This document shows positions 51,977 to 60,989 of a stretch of 64,000 bases of DNA, piece by piece; positions within the stretch are counted from its first letter, which is position 1, and each line of letters opens with the position of its first letter. The notes beneath the pieces are model-generated. The model was not told the origin of the DNA and ran no database searches. It was given only the letters and a program-made list of their open reading frames with translations. The position numbers and the translations under genes were made by a program. Source of the DNA: Streptomyces sclerotialus (GTDB taxonomy: Bacteria > Actinomycetota > Actinomycetes > Streptomycetales > Streptomycetaceae); the NCBI RefSeq assembly GCF_040907265.1, contig NZ_JBFOHP010000002.1:6262001-6326000 (forward strand). The letters run 5' to 3'.

Positions 51977-53050
51977 TCAGTCCACCGTGCGCCTGAGCAC
52001 CTTCCCCAGGTCGTACCGGACCGGCTCCTCCAGCTGGGCGTAGGTGCAGCTTTCCGGGGTGCGGTCCGGGCGCCAGCGGCGGAACTGGGCGGTGTGGCGG
52101 AAGCGCTGCCCGTTCTCCATGTGGTCGTACGCCACCTCCAGGACCCGCTCCGGGCGCAGCGGCACCCACGACAGGTCCTTCTTGCCGCTCCAGCGGCTGG
52201 GCGCGCCGGGCATCCGGGCCGACTCGTGCGCCTCCTCGTCCGCCCAGTCGGCCCAGGGGTGGCCCGCCGCCGACTCCATGCGCAGCGGCGCCAGCTCCGC
52301 CACCAGTTCCGCACGGCGCTTCGTGGAGAACGCGGCGCACACCCCGACGTGTTGCAGCGCGCCGGCCGCGTCGTACAGGCCCAGCAGCAGTGAGCCGACC
52401 ACCGGGCCGCTCTTGTGGTACCGGAAGCCGGCCAGCACGCAGTCGGCCGTGCGCTCGTGCTTGATCTTGACCATGACCCGTTCGCCGGGCCGGTACGGCA
52501 TGTCCAGCGGCTTGGCGAGCACGCCGTCCAGGCCGGCGCCCTCGTACTGCGTGAACCACTCAGCGGCGACGTCGCGGTCCGTGGTGGCGGGTGCGAGGTG
52601 CACGGGGGCCTCGGCGCCCCGCAGCGCTTCGGTCAGCCGGGCCCGCCGCTCCTTCTGGGGCGCGCGGAGCAGGTCCTCGTCGTCCAGCGCCAGCAGGTCG
52701 AACGCGACGAAGCCGGCCGGGGTGCGCTCGGCGAGCAGGTCGACCCGGGACTTGGCGGGGTGGATGCGCTCGGTGAGCGCGTCGAAGTCCAGCCGGTCGC
52801 CGCGTGCGATCACGATCTCGCCGTCGAGTACGCAGCGCGCGGGCAGGTTGGCGCGCAGCGCCTCGACCAGCTCGGGGAAGTAGCGGGTGAGGGTCTTGCC
52901 GGTACGGCTGCCGAGCTCGACCTCGTCGCCGTCCCGGTAGGCGATCGCCCGGAAGCCGTCCCATTTGGCCTCGTACTGCATGCCGGGCGGGATCTTCGCC
53001 GCCGGCTTCGCCAGCATCGGCTTCACGGGTGGCATCACCGGGAGATCCAT
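51977..53050 (-). CDS. ligC: ATP-dependent DNA ligase (LigC type)
   Basis: A 357-residue nucleotidyltransferase ligase. Motif I EAKWDGFRA has the adenylated Lys at K29. Further motifs are RTGKTLTRYFPELV (Ia), VLDGEIVI (III), FVAFDLLAL (IIIa), GLDGVLAKPLDMPYRPGERVMVKIK (IV/V) and a C-terminal OB fold. Mycobacterial LigC takes part in base-excision and alternative end-joining repair with a Prim-Pol partner, and here the divergent gene encodes such a polymerase. No Ku gene is in the window. Confidence 0.9.
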   Translation of the reverse strand: MDLPVMPPVKPMLAKPAAKIPPGMQYEAKWDGFRAIAYRDGDEVELGSRTGKTLTRYFPELVEALRANLPARCVLDGEIVIARGDRLDFDALTERIHPAKSRVDLLAERTPAGFVAFDLLALDDEDLLRAPQKERRARLTEALRGAEAPVHLAPATTDRDVAAEWFTQYEGAGLDGVLAKPLDMPYRPGERVMVKIKHERTADCVLAGFRYHKSGPVVGSLLLGLYDAAGALQHVGVCAAFSTKRRAELVAELAPLRMESAAGHPWADWADEEAHESARMPGAPSRWSGKKDLSWVPLRPERVLEVAYDHMENGQRFRHTAQFRRWRPDRTPESCTYAQLEEPVRYDLGKVLRRTVD

Positions 53051-53124
53051 GCCTCGATTGTGCGCGTACGTCCCTTACGTCGCCCGACGAGCGCGCCCGG
53101 CCGCGCGCCCTTACCGTGGCGCCC

Positions 53125-54195
53125 ATGGGCGGTACGAAAGGTGCCGGACCGGCGAGCGGTGCTGAAGGTGCCGGATCGGCCCGTGGTGCCAAAGGTGCGG
53201 GCGGCGCGGCGGTGGAGATCGAGGCCGGCGGCCGTACCGTACGGCTGTCGCACCCGGACAAGGTCTACTTCCCGGAGCGCGGCTTCACCAAGCTCGACGT
53301 GGCGCGGTACTACCTCGCCGTCGGCGACGGCATCGCCCGTGCGCTGCACGACCGGCCGACGACCCTGGAGCGGTACCCGGACGGCGTCACCGGCGAGTCG
53401 TTCTTCCAGAAGCGCGCCCCGAAGAACAAGCCCGACTGGCTCCCGACAGCGCACATCACCTTCCCCAGCGGCCGGTCCGCCGACGAGATCTGTCCCACCG
53501 GGATCGCCGCCGTGATCTGGGCGGCGAACCTGGGCTGCCTCACCTTCCACCCGTGGCCGGTCCGCCGTGACCGGCCCGACCACCCCGACGAGCTGCGCAT
53601 CGACCTCGACCCGCAGCCGGGCACCGACTACGAGGACGCCGTACGGGCGGCCCGGGAGCTGCACGGGCTCCTGGACGAGCTGGGGCTGCGCGGCTGGCCG
53701 AAGACCTCCGGCGGCCGCGGCCTGCACGTCTACGTGCCGATCGAGCCGCGCTGGACGTTCACCGAGGTACGGCGCGCCGCCATCGCCATCGGCCGCGAGC
53801 TGGCCCGCCGGATGCCGGACGAGGTGACCACGGCGTGGTGGAAGGAGGAGCGCGGCGCCCGCATCTTCGTCGACTACAACCAGATGGCGCGGGACCGCAC
53901 CATCGCCTCCGCCTACTCGGTACGCCCGCGGCCGCAGGCCACCGTGTCCGCGCCGCTGCGCTGGGACGAACTGGACGACGCCCGGCCGGCCGACTTCGAC
54001 CTCGCGACCATGCCGGCCCGGTACGCGGAACGGGGCGACGTGCACGCCGACATGGCCGATCACGCCTTCGGGCTCGAACGGGTCTTCGCACTCGCTGAGC
54101 GCGACACCGAACTCGGCGACCTGCCCTACCCGCCCGACCACCCGAAGGCGCCCGGCGAGCCCACCCGCGTCCAGCCGAGCCGCGCACGGCACTGA
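53125..54195 (+). CDS. LigD-type DNA polymerase (primase-polymerase) domain protein
   Basis: A 356-residue stand-alone polymerase domain of the AEP superfamily. Catalytic acids are D160 and D162 in LRIDLDPQPGTDYE; other conserved segments are LSHPDKVYFPERGFTK, GVTGESFFQKRAPK, KTSGGRGLHVYVPI and VDYNQMARDRTIASAYSVRPRP. Residues 1-30 are a Gly/Ala/Ser/Lys repeat (KGAGPASGAEGAGSARGAKGA read in pieces), absent from homologues as far as recalled. A TACCGT box lies 7 nt before the ATG, so leaderless translation is likely. It probably fills ends in repair together with the divergent LigC. Confidence 0.9.
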   Translation: MGGTKGAGPASGAEGAGSARGAKGAGGAAVEIEAGGRTVRLSHPDKVYFPERGFTKLDVARYYLAVGDGIARALHDRPTTLERYPDGVTGESFFQKRAPKNKPDWLPTAHITFPSGRSADEICPTGIAAVIWAANLGCLTFHPWPVRRDRPDHPDELRIDLDPQPGTDYEDAVRAARELHGLLDELGLRGWPKTSGGRGLHVYVPIEPRWTFTEVRRAAIAIGRELARRMPDEVTTAWWKEERGARIFVDYNQMARDRTIASAYSVRPRPQATVSAPLRWDELDDARPADFDLATMPARYAERGDVHADMADHAFGLERVFALAERDTELGDLPYPPDHPKAPGEPTRVQPSRARH

Positions 54196-54235
54196 GGAGC
54201 GCGCTGAGGAGCGTGTGCCGGCCGGTGTTCCCGCG

Positions 54236-55759
54236 TCACACCCGACCGCCGCGCCGGATGCGGGTCGCCAGCCACAGGTCGAAGCGGTCGTCGGCGTCGT
54301 CGAGGCGGCGGCCGGTGAGGGCCATGGCCTTGTCGAGGCGGTTGCGGACGGTGTGCCGGTGGACGCCGAGGCGGCGGCTGGTGGTGTCCCAGGAGCCGCC
54401 GGACTCCAGCCAGGCGGCCAGCGTCGAGATCAGTTCCTCGCCGCTGTCCGCGAGGTCGAGGGGGCCGAGGACGGTGTCCGCGTAGCCGAGGAGGGTGCGC
54501 CGGTCGCCGAGCTCCAGGAGCAGCCGGCTGGCCTGACTCTCGCGGGCCTCGACCGGCTCGCCGGCGGCCCGGCTCAGGCCCAGCAGTCCGGTGGCCTGCC
54601 GCAGGGACGTCCGTACCGCCTCCGGGGCTGCCAGGGGGCCGAGGCCGGCCGGGCAGCCGGGTGCGAAGCGGCCGAGGACGTCGCGTACGTCCAGCTCCTC
54701 GCCGACCACGGCCTCGACCAGACCGCCGCCCTCGGTGACCCGTACGAGTCCGCCCGGTACGGCCAGGGCGAGGTCGGCGGCCGCTTCCTGGGCGGTCTCC
54801 CGGGGCGCTTCGACCACGACGCCACGGACGCGGTCGGCGGCCAGGCCCACCGAGGCGAGGATGTCCCGCGCGCGGCCCGCCGCCCGTTCCTGGCCGGCCT
54901 CCGGCTCGGCGAGCAGCTCGGCGAGCAGGGCGGAGCGCCGGCGCCGTTCCGGCTCGTCCATGAGGTGGCGCCGTTCGAGCTCCAGGGAGAGCAGGGAGAT
55001 CAGGCCGGGCACGACGGCGCGGGCCGAGGCGTCGGGGCCGCCGCTCAGGAGGAGCAGCCCGCGCAGCCTACGGGCGCCGAGCGGCTGCACTTCCAGTTGC
55101 CGTCCGCCGGCCGTACTGGCGGCGCTGCCGCGCAGCCCCCGGGAGGCCACCCGGTCGATGAGGTCACGGGCGTCGTCCAGCAGGGGCTCGGCGTCCGGTC
55201 CGCCCGAGGCGAGGAGCCGGCCCAGGGGGTCCAGGACGGCGGCGCCGACCCCGGTGGCGGCCGTCCACTCCGCCAGCATCGGGCGCAGCCCGTTGTCCGT
55301 TGCCGCGGCGGTCAGCCGGCGCTGGGTGGCGAAGGCCCGCTGGAGCACCTGCCGCTCCTCATGGGCGCGCGCCTCGAAGACCGCCTTCGTGACGGCGATG
55401 AACGGCACCTCGTCCGGGACGGTGAGCAGCGGCAGCCCGGCCTCCTGCGCCGCGTCCACGAGGGGCTGCGGCGCCGCCTGGTACGGGAGCCCGTGCCCGA
55501 GACCGAGCGCGAGGGCCGCGGCGCCGCCGGCCGCCACGTCGGCGACGTACGCCCGGCAGTCCGCCGGTTCCATCGGGAGCAGCAGTCCGATGGTCATCAG
55601 CAGCTCGCCGCCCTGCAGCCACTCTCCGGGATGCAGCAGGTCGGAGACGGTGGCGGCCTCGATCGTGCGGTCCAGCAGCCCGGGCGCCGGGTCGCCGGTG
55701 ACCGAGAGGTTCAGGTCGGCACGGGCGAGGAGGTCGGTGAGGTACAGCGGCATAGACAT
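54236..55759 (-). CDS. PucR-family transcriptional regulator
   Basis: A 507-residue regulator with the N-terminal PucR purine-sensor-like domain (residues 1-125, with LHPGEWLQGGELLMTIG and ADVAAGGAAALALGLG), a central GGDEF-like CdaR fold, and the C-terminal PucR HTH (ELISTLAAWLESGGSWDTTSRRLGVHRHTVRNRLDKAMALTG). Start ATGs at 55759 and 55753 are both possible. It is divergent from an NCS1 permease gene and very likely controls it in response to purines, pyrimidines or allantoin. A palindrome lies in the gap. Confidence 0.9.
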   Translation of the reverse strand: MSMPLYLTDLLARADLNLSVTGDPAPGLLDRTIEAATVSDLLHPGEWLQGGELLMTIGLLLPMEPADCRAYVADVAAGGAAALALGLGHGLPYQAAPQPLVDAAQEAGLPLLTVPDEVPFIAVTKAVFEARAHEERQVLQRAFATQRRLTAAATDNGLRPMLAEWTAATGVGAAVLDPLGRLLASGGPDAEPLLDDARDLIDRVASRGLRGSAASTAGGRQLEVQPLGARRLRGLLLLSGGPDASARAVVPGLISLLSLELERRHLMDEPERRRRSALLAELLAEPEAGQERAAGRARDILASVGLAADRVRGVVVEAPRETAQEAAADLALAVPGGLVRVTEGGGLVEAVVGEELDVRDVLGRFAPGCPAGLGPLAAPEAVRTSLRQATGLLGLSRAAGEPVEARESQASRLLLELGDRRTLLGYADTVLGPLDLADSGEELISTLAAWLESGGSWDTTSRRLGVHRHTVRNRLDKAMALTGRRLDDADDRFDLWLATRIRRGGRV

Positions 55760-55787
55760 AGTGTCCACCACATAACTATCGGATGGA

Positions 55788-55801
55788 CGATCGGGCGATC
55801 G
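55788..55801. promoter_or_regulatory. Palindrome in the PucR/permease divergent region
   Basis: CGATCG-GG-CGATCG, 28 bp upstream of the pucR-like start and 129 bp upstream of the permease start, is a candidate regulator site. Confidence 0.45.
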
Positions 55802-55929
55802 AAGCGGCTCCGAACGGGCCCGTAGGTTCACACCACCGCGCTCAGCCGCAGGCCGCACCACCCCCGCCGGCCACCCACCGCCCCCAGTACGGCCTCCGAG
55901 CCGATCACCGCACCACCCGAGGAGGACCC

Positions 55930-57393
55930 ATGGCCGCCCCCAGGGTCATCGAACAACGATCGATCGACTACGTGCCCGTGCGCGAGCGCCACGGCAAGGT
56001 CTGGCACCAGGGGCCGTTCTGGTTCACCGGGAACTTCGTGCTCACCACGATGGTCACCGGCTTCCTCGGCCCCGAACTGGGCCTGGGCCTGGGTATGTCC
56101 GTGCTGGCCGTCGTCCTCGGCGCCTGCTTCGGCACCTTCTTCATGGCATTCCACGCCAACCAGGGCCCCCGGATGGGCCTGCCGCAGATGATCCAGTCGC
56201 GGGCCCAGTTCGGCACCCGCGGCGCCATCGTGCCGTTCGCCGCCGTCGTCTTCGTGTACGTCGGCTTCAACGTCTTCAACGTGGTGCTGGCCACAGAGGG
56301 GCTGCAGACGGTCCTGCCCGGTGGCACCACCCTCTGGTACGCCCTGATCATCGCCGTCGCGATCGTCCTCGCGGTCGTCGGCCACGACCTGCTGCACCTC
56401 GTCCAGCGCTGGCTGACGTACGTACTGATCGCCGTCTTCGGCGTCCTCACCGTCGGAGCGATCGTCCAGCTCGACCCGGGTACCGCGCACGCCGCGGCCT
56501 CCGGAGGCGGCTCGACCTGGACCTCCTTCCTGGTCGTCTTCTCCGCCGCGGCCGGCTACCAGATCAGCTACGCGATCTACGTCTCCGACTACTCCCGCTA
56601 CCTGCCGCGCGACGTCTCGGCCCGCAAGGTCATCTGGTGGACCTACGCCGGCGCGGCCGGCTCCGCCGTCTGGCTGATGTCGCTCGGCGCGCTGCTGTCC
56701 TCCGCGCTGCCCGAGCCGGGCGCGATCACCGGTATCCGCCAGGTCGGCAACGCCGTCCTGCCCGGCTTCGGCACCTTCGCCGTGGTGGTCTCCTCCGTCG
56801 CCCTGATCGGCATCACAGCCGTCAACGCGTACGGCGCGATGCTCACCACCACCAGCGCCGTGGACGCCTTCCGTACGGTCAAGCCGACCGTCCGGCTGCG
56901 GGTCGCCGGTATCACGGCGGTGGGCGTCGTGATCTTCACCGTCGCCATGCTGCTCCCGGAGAACTACCTGGAGAGCTTCAACACCTTCGTGCTGATGATG
57001 CTGTACTTCCTGGTGCCGTGGACCGCGGTCAACCTGGTGGACTTCTACTGCGTGCGGCGCGGCCACTACGCGGTCACCGCGATCTTCGACTCCCAGGGCG
57101 GCATCTACGGCCGCTGGTCCTGGCGCGGCATCGTCTCCTACGCCGTCGGCTTCGTCACGATGATCCCGTTCTTCGCCACGCACGCCTACGAAGGCCCGGC
57201 CGCCAAGGCGCTGGGCGGCGCCGACCTGTCCTTCGTACCCGGGCTGATCATCGGCGGCGGCCTGTACTACCTGCTCAACCGCAGCCTCGACCTGACCGCT
57301 GAGCAGGTCGCGGTCGAGGCGAGCGAGCGCGAGCTGGACGGCGAGCCGGAGGACCGCGAGTCGGCCGTCGCGCAGGGGGCCGTCAGCTCCTGA
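55930..57393 (+). CDS. NCS1-family nucleobase permease (cytosine/purine/allantoin type)
   Basis: A 487-residue transporter with about 12 membrane helices. The ATG follows GAGGAGG. NCS1 motifs are VWHQGPFWFTGNFVLTTMVTGFLG (TM1), the FFMAFHANQGPRMGLPQMIQSRAQFG loop and GYQISYAIYVSDYSRYLPRDV. It imports a nucleobase or hydantoin by cation coupling. Substrate could be cytosine, purine or allantoin. The PucR gene is divergent. Its last 11 bp overlap the convergent treZ gene. Confidence 0.9.
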   Translation: MAAPRVIEQRSIDYVPVRERHGKVWHQGPFWFTGNFVLTTMVTGFLGPELGLGLGMSVLAVVLGACFGTFFMAFHANQGPRMGLPQMIQSRAQFGTRGAIVPFAAVVFVYVGFNVFNVVLATEGLQTVLPGGTTLWYALIIAVAIVLAVVGHDLLHLVQRWLTYVLIAVFGVLTVGAIVQLDPGTAHAAASGGGSTWTSFLVVFSAAAGYQISYAIYVSDYSRYLPRDVSARKVIWWTYAGAAGSAVWLMSLGALLSSALPEPGAITGIRQVGNAVLPGFGTFAVVVSSVALIGITAVNAYGAMLTTTSAVDAFRTVKPTVRLRVAGITAVGVVIFTVAMLLPENYLESFNTFVLMMLYFLVPWTAVNLVDFYCVRRGHYAVTAIFDSQGGIYGRWSWRGIVSYAVGFVTMIPFFATHAYEGPAAKALGGADLSFVPGLIIGGGLYYLLNRSLDLTAEQVAVEASERELDGEPEDRESAVAQGAVSS

Positions 57394-59173
57394 GCACCGC
57401 CACCGCGGCGGGCTCCAGCCGCAGCAGGCCGTCCGCGCCCCGTTCCGGGGGCGCAGGGCGGCCTGTGAGCGTCTGTACGCCCTCGCACGGCAGCGGGACC
57501 GCCGCGGTACGGGAAGGGTGCAGATTCACCGCGAGGTGCACGCTCCCGGGGCCTCGGGGCGTCAGCCGGTCCAGCCGCAGCCACCGGTCCTCCTCGTCGT
57601 ACGCCACGCGCGTACGGGTCAGGTCCGGGTCCGTGAGGGCCGGGAGGTCGCGGCGGAGTGCGAGAAGCGTGCGGTACCAGTCGAGCAGCGCGCTGTGCGG
57701 CGCCCGCTCCGGTTCGCTCCAGTCCAGGCAGGACCGCTCCCGGGTGGCCGGGTCCTGCGGGTCGGGGATGTCCTCGGCCTGCCAGCCGTGCGCGGCGAAC
57801 TCCCGGCGCCGCCCGTTGCGTACCGCCGCCGCCAGCTCCGGGTCGGTGTGGTCGGTGAAGAACTGCCAGGGCGTGCCCGCGCCCCACTCCTCCCCCATGA
57901 AGAGCATCGGCGTGTACGGGGCGCACAGCACGAGGGCCGCGGCGCACGCCTGGAGGGCGGGCGAGAGCTGCTCCGAGAGGCGGTCGCCGAGCGCGCGGTT
58001 ACCGATCTGGTCGTGCGTCTGCGTGTAGCCGAGCAATCGGTGTGCGGGGGTGGCGCGTATGTCGAGCGGCGCGCCGTGCCTGCGCTCCCGGAAGCTGGAG
58101 TACGTATCGGCGTGGAAGAAGCCACTGGTCAGAGTGGTCGCCAGGGCCGCCATCGGGGCGCGCGCGAAGTCGGCGTAGTAGCCCTGGGACTCTCCCGTGA
58201 GCGCGGCGTGCAGGGCGTGGTGGAAGTCGTCGTTCCACTGGGCGTGCAGGCCGTGGCCCCCATACGGACGGGGCGCCGTGGTGCGCGGGTCGTTGAGGTC
58301 GGACTCGGCGATCAGGAACAGCGGCCGGCGCAGCTGCGTGCCGAGCGCGTCCACCGCCTCCGACAGCTCGGCGAGGAAGTGCCGCGCCCGGGTGTCGTGC
58401 AGCGCGTGCACGGCATCCAGGCGCAGCCCGTCGATGCGGTAGTCACGCAGCCAGGACAGGGCGCTGCCCAGGAAGTAGGCGCGCACCTCGTCGGAACCGG
58501 GGGCGTCGAGGTTGACGGCGGCGCCCCAGGGGGTGTGGTGGGTGTCGGTGAAGTACGGCCCGAAGGCGGGCAGATGGTTGCCGTACGGGCCGAGGTGGTT
58601 GTGCACGACGTCCAGGACGACGCCGAGCCCGTGGGCGTGCGCGGCGTCCACGAAGCGCTTCAGTCCGTCCGGGCCGCCGTACGGCTCGTGCACCGCCCAG
58701 GGCGCGATGCCTTCGTACCCCCACCCGTGGGTACCGGGGAACGGGCAGACCGGCATCAGTTCGAGGTGCGTGACGCCGAGGTCCTTCAGGTGCGGCAGCC
58801 GTTCGACCGCCGTGTCGAACGTGCCGCCGGGCGTGAACGTCCCGATGTGCAGCTCGTAGAGGACCGCGCCGGGCAGCCCGCGGCCCTGCCAGTCGTGCCG
58901 CCAGGCATACCGGGCGTGGTCCACGACAGCGGCGGGGCCGCCGGGGCCGTCCGGCAGCCGGGCGGCGCGCGGGTCGGGCAGCGGCCCGCCGCCGTCCAGC
59001 CGGAAGGCGTACCGGTCCCCGTGGCGGGCCGGTGCGTCCCCCTGCCACCAGCCCGTACGGGAGGGGCAGCGGGTCAGGGGGACGGTTACGGGGGCCGTGT
59101 GCCCACCCCCGTCGCCGCCCGTCCACTCCAGCTCGACCCGCCCGGCGTCCGGCGCCCACACCTCGAAGAGCAC
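57383..59173 (-). CDS. treZ: Malto-oligosyltrehalose trehalohydrolase
   Basis: A 596-residue GH13 enzyme that releases trehalose from maltooligosyltrehalose, partner of TreY encoded 1.8 kb away on the same strand. Residues 1-90 form the N-terminal CBM48-like domain (VLFEVWAPDAGRVELEW), followed by the barrel: nucleophile D253 in GLRLDAVHALHD, acid/base E290 in LFLIAESDLNDP, and TQTHDQIGNRALGDR. The GTG start is preceded by a purine-rich stretch (GGAGGGAGAGG). It overlaps the NCS1 permease gene tail to tail. Confidence 0.93.
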   Translation of the reverse strand: MLFEVWAPDAGRVELEWTGGDGGGHTAPVTVPLTRCPSRTGWWQGDAPARHGDRYAFRLDGGGPLPDPRAARLPDGPGGPAAVVDHARYAWRHDWQGRGLPGAVLYELHIGTFTPGGTFDTAVERLPHLKDLGVTHLELMPVCPFPGTHGWGYEGIAPWAVHEPYGGPDGLKRFVDAAHAHGLGVVLDVVHNHLGPYGNHLPAFGPYFTDTHHTPWGAAVNLDAPGSDEVRAYFLGSALSWLRDYRIDGLRLDAVHALHDTRARHFLAELSEAVDALGTQLRRPLFLIAESDLNDPRTTAPRPYGGHGLHAQWNDDFHHALHAALTGESQGYYADFARAPMAALATTLTSGFFHADTYSSFRERRHGAPLDIRATPAHRLLGYTQTHDQIGNRALGDRLSEQLSPALQACAAALVLCAPYTPMLFMGEEWGAGTPWQFFTDHTDPELAAAVRNGRRREFAAHGWQAEDIPDPQDPATRERSCLDWSEPERAPHSALLDWYRTLLALRRDLPALTDPDLTRTRVAYDEEDRWLRLDRLTPRGPGSVHLAVNLHPSRTAAVPLPCEGVQTLTGRPAPPERGADGLLRLEPAAVAVLRS

Positions 59174-59238
59174 GACGGCCTCTCCCTCCTCGCCACGGCA
59201 CGGCGGCACGCCCCCGGGACACCGATGCGTCCGCACGC

Positions 59239-60156
59239 CTACCTGTCGAAGAAAGCACGCTCCTGGGTGACGGGATACCCCGCCTTGGCGAATGCCGCCG
59301 CCATTGGGGTGTTGTGCTGGTCCGTGTCGGCGACGATCCGGTCCACGCCGAGCGAGGCCAGCTGGCGTGTGCAGTCGGCCAGCAGGTCGTAGGCGTAACC
59401 GTGGCCGCGTTGGCCGGGAACCACCCCGATGAAGCCCACGACGGGCGAGGTGTGGTTGCGCGCGGGGACGTGCAGGCCGACGAGCTCGCCCCCGGGCGTG
59501 TACGCCAGCCGCCACCACTCGCGCGGCGACGGGCACCAGTGGAAGAGCTCCAGCTCCTCGCGGGCGGCCTGCTCGATGCCGCCCTCGGCGATCGCCCGAC
59601 GGGCGTGCGCGTCCAGTGAGCCCCGCTCCACCTCGCGGAGCACGTCCAGGATCACGTCGTCGTCCGGCTCCGGCCGGAAGACCAGCCGTCCCGGGGCCGC
59701 CGGCACGCCGCACCGCGGTGTCCAGGTGTACCGGAAGCGCTCGACCATCGGGCGCAGCCCGGCTGCCCGTACGGCGGCGGTGCGGGCTTCGGCGGCTGCC
59801 CGTACGGCGGGCTGCTCGCGCCACCCGGGTGGCAGCATCAGCGCGTACTCGGCCGACAGCGGCGCGGTACGCAGGATCTCCGTCGCGGCGGCCGCCTCGC
59901 CGGGCGCGAAGTCCAGCCGGTCCAGGGCGAGCGGGCGGATGTCGTCGGGGCCGGCCCACCACGCGGCGCGCGCCACGACGACGCCGTCGCGCAGCGCGAC
60001 CCACGTCCAGTCGGGGCGGTACTCGCCGCCGGCCGCGCGCGTGGCGTAGGGACGGCCGAAGAGGTCGTGGCCCAGCAGCGGCGCTGTGGGGTCGTGCAGC
60101 GTGTGGAAGAGATGCGCGTCGCCTTCGGTGAGCGCGCGGATGACCAGGTCGGTCAT
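59239..60156 (-). CDS. GNAT-family N-acetyltransferase
   Basis: A 305-residue protein. The C-terminal half is a GNAT domain with acetyl-CoA loop GVVPGQRGHGYAYDLLADC and YPVTQERAFFDR at the end; the N-terminal half is a related fold, so it may be a tandem GNAT. The acceptor is unknown. It lies between treZ and treY on the same strand, an interruption of the usual treY-treZ neighbourhood. A small ORF with a strong ribosome site lies 41 nt upstream of its start. Confidence 0.85.
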   Translation of the reverse strand: MTDLVIRALTEGDAHLFHTLHDPTAPLLGHDLFGRPYATRAAGGEYRPDWTWVALRDGVVVARAAWWAGPDDIRPLALDRLDFAPGEAAAATEILRTAPLSAEYALMLPPGWREQPAVRAAAEARTAAVRAAGLRPMVERFRYTWTPRCGVPAAPGRLVFRPEPDDDVILDVLREVERGSLDAHARRAIAEGGIEQAAREELELFHWCPSPREWWRLAYTPGGELVGLHVPARNHTSPVVGFIGVVPGQRGHGYAYDLLADCTRQLASLGVDRIVADTDQHNTPMAAAFAKAGYPVTQERAFFDR

Positions 60157-60197
60157 GGGAGTCGGGTCCTCTCGGGAGGCACGCTCCCGACGGCCCG

Positions 60198-60257
60198 TCA
60201 GCGTATGGAGCGGGCGGCGCGGGAGCGCGCGAACAGGTCGATAGCCGTGCCGTACAT
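60198..60257 (-). CDS. Small ORF of 19 codons (possible leader peptide)
   Basis: Minus-strand ATG preceded by AAGGAGG at 9 nt, encoding MYGTAIDLFARSRAARSIR and ending 41 nt before the GNAT start codon. The perfect ribosome site and the basic, Arg/Ser/Ala-rich peptide suggest a leader peptide or a short translated gene. No other evidence of coding. Confidence 0.45.
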   Translation of the reverse strand: MYGTAIDLFARSRAARSIR

Positions 60258-60437
60258 GCCGTTCCGCCTCCTTCCGCTCGTGCTTCCGTGCTGTGCCGTG
60301 GACACTAACCGTTCCCCTGTGCGGAGCGCCAGGGAATTTCTTCGGAACTGATCGGGTCCGGATGCCGTCCTCCGAGGTGGAGGCCGGGTGTCGGACGGGC
60401 CTCGTCTGGACAGGAACACGGGCCGGGCCGGAGAATC

Positions 60438-60989
60438 ATGAACATGTCATCGCTCGAATTCCCGGCAGTGCCGGCCCGGTTGTCGGATGCCGAGCGGGAC
60501 CGCGCGCTGGAACTGCTGCGCGAGGGCGCGGCCGACGGACGGCTGTCCCAGGACACCTTCCTGCGCCGCCTGGAACTGGTGCTCAGCGCCCGCCACCGCA
60601 GCGAACTGGAGCGGGCGACCGGTGACTTGGCCACCCGCGGCCGCTTCGAGGCCGCCGTGCTGCGCGCGGTGGGCAAGGCGTCCGCCTTCCACCTCACGCT
60701 CCGCAGAGCCTGGCGCACGGAGCGCCTCCCCAAGCTCCTGCTGCCCGCCCCCGGGCCGTACCCCCTCCTGATCGGCCGCGCCCCGGGCGCGGGGCTGCGC
60801 CTGAACCACGACACGGTCTCCCGCTCGCACGCACAGCTCCGCGCCGCGGGGGACACCTGGCTGCTGCGCGACCTCGGCTCCATGAACGGCACCTACGTCA
60901 ACGGCCGCCGCGTCCTCGGAGAGGTCGTCGTGCAGCCCGGCGACCACGTCACCTTCGGCAGCATGGCCTACGTGCTCACGGGGCCCTGA
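60438..60989 (+). CDS. DUF1707 plus FHA domain protein
   Basis: A 183-residue protein. The N-terminal DUF1707 segment (RLSDAERDRALELLREGAADGRLSQDTFLRRLELVLSARHRSEL) is followed by an FHA phosphothreonine-binding domain (LIGRAPGAGLRLNHDTVSRSHAQL and LGSMNGTYVNGRRV). It has no membrane segment. FHA domains bind Ser/Thr-kinase targets, common in Streptomyces signalling. Start ATG 60438 or 60444 (GGAG at 4 or 10 nt). Its end overlaps the treY end by 14 bp (convergent). Confidence 0.88.
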   Translation: MNMSSLEFPAVPARLSDAERDRALELLREGAADGRLSQDTFLRRLELVLSARHRSELERATGDLATRGRFEAAVLRAVGKASAFHLTLRRAWRTERLPKLLLPAPGPYPLLIGRAPGAGLRLNHDTVSRSHAQLRAAGDTWLLRDLGSMNGTYVNGRRVLGEVVVQPGDHVTFGSMAYVLTGP

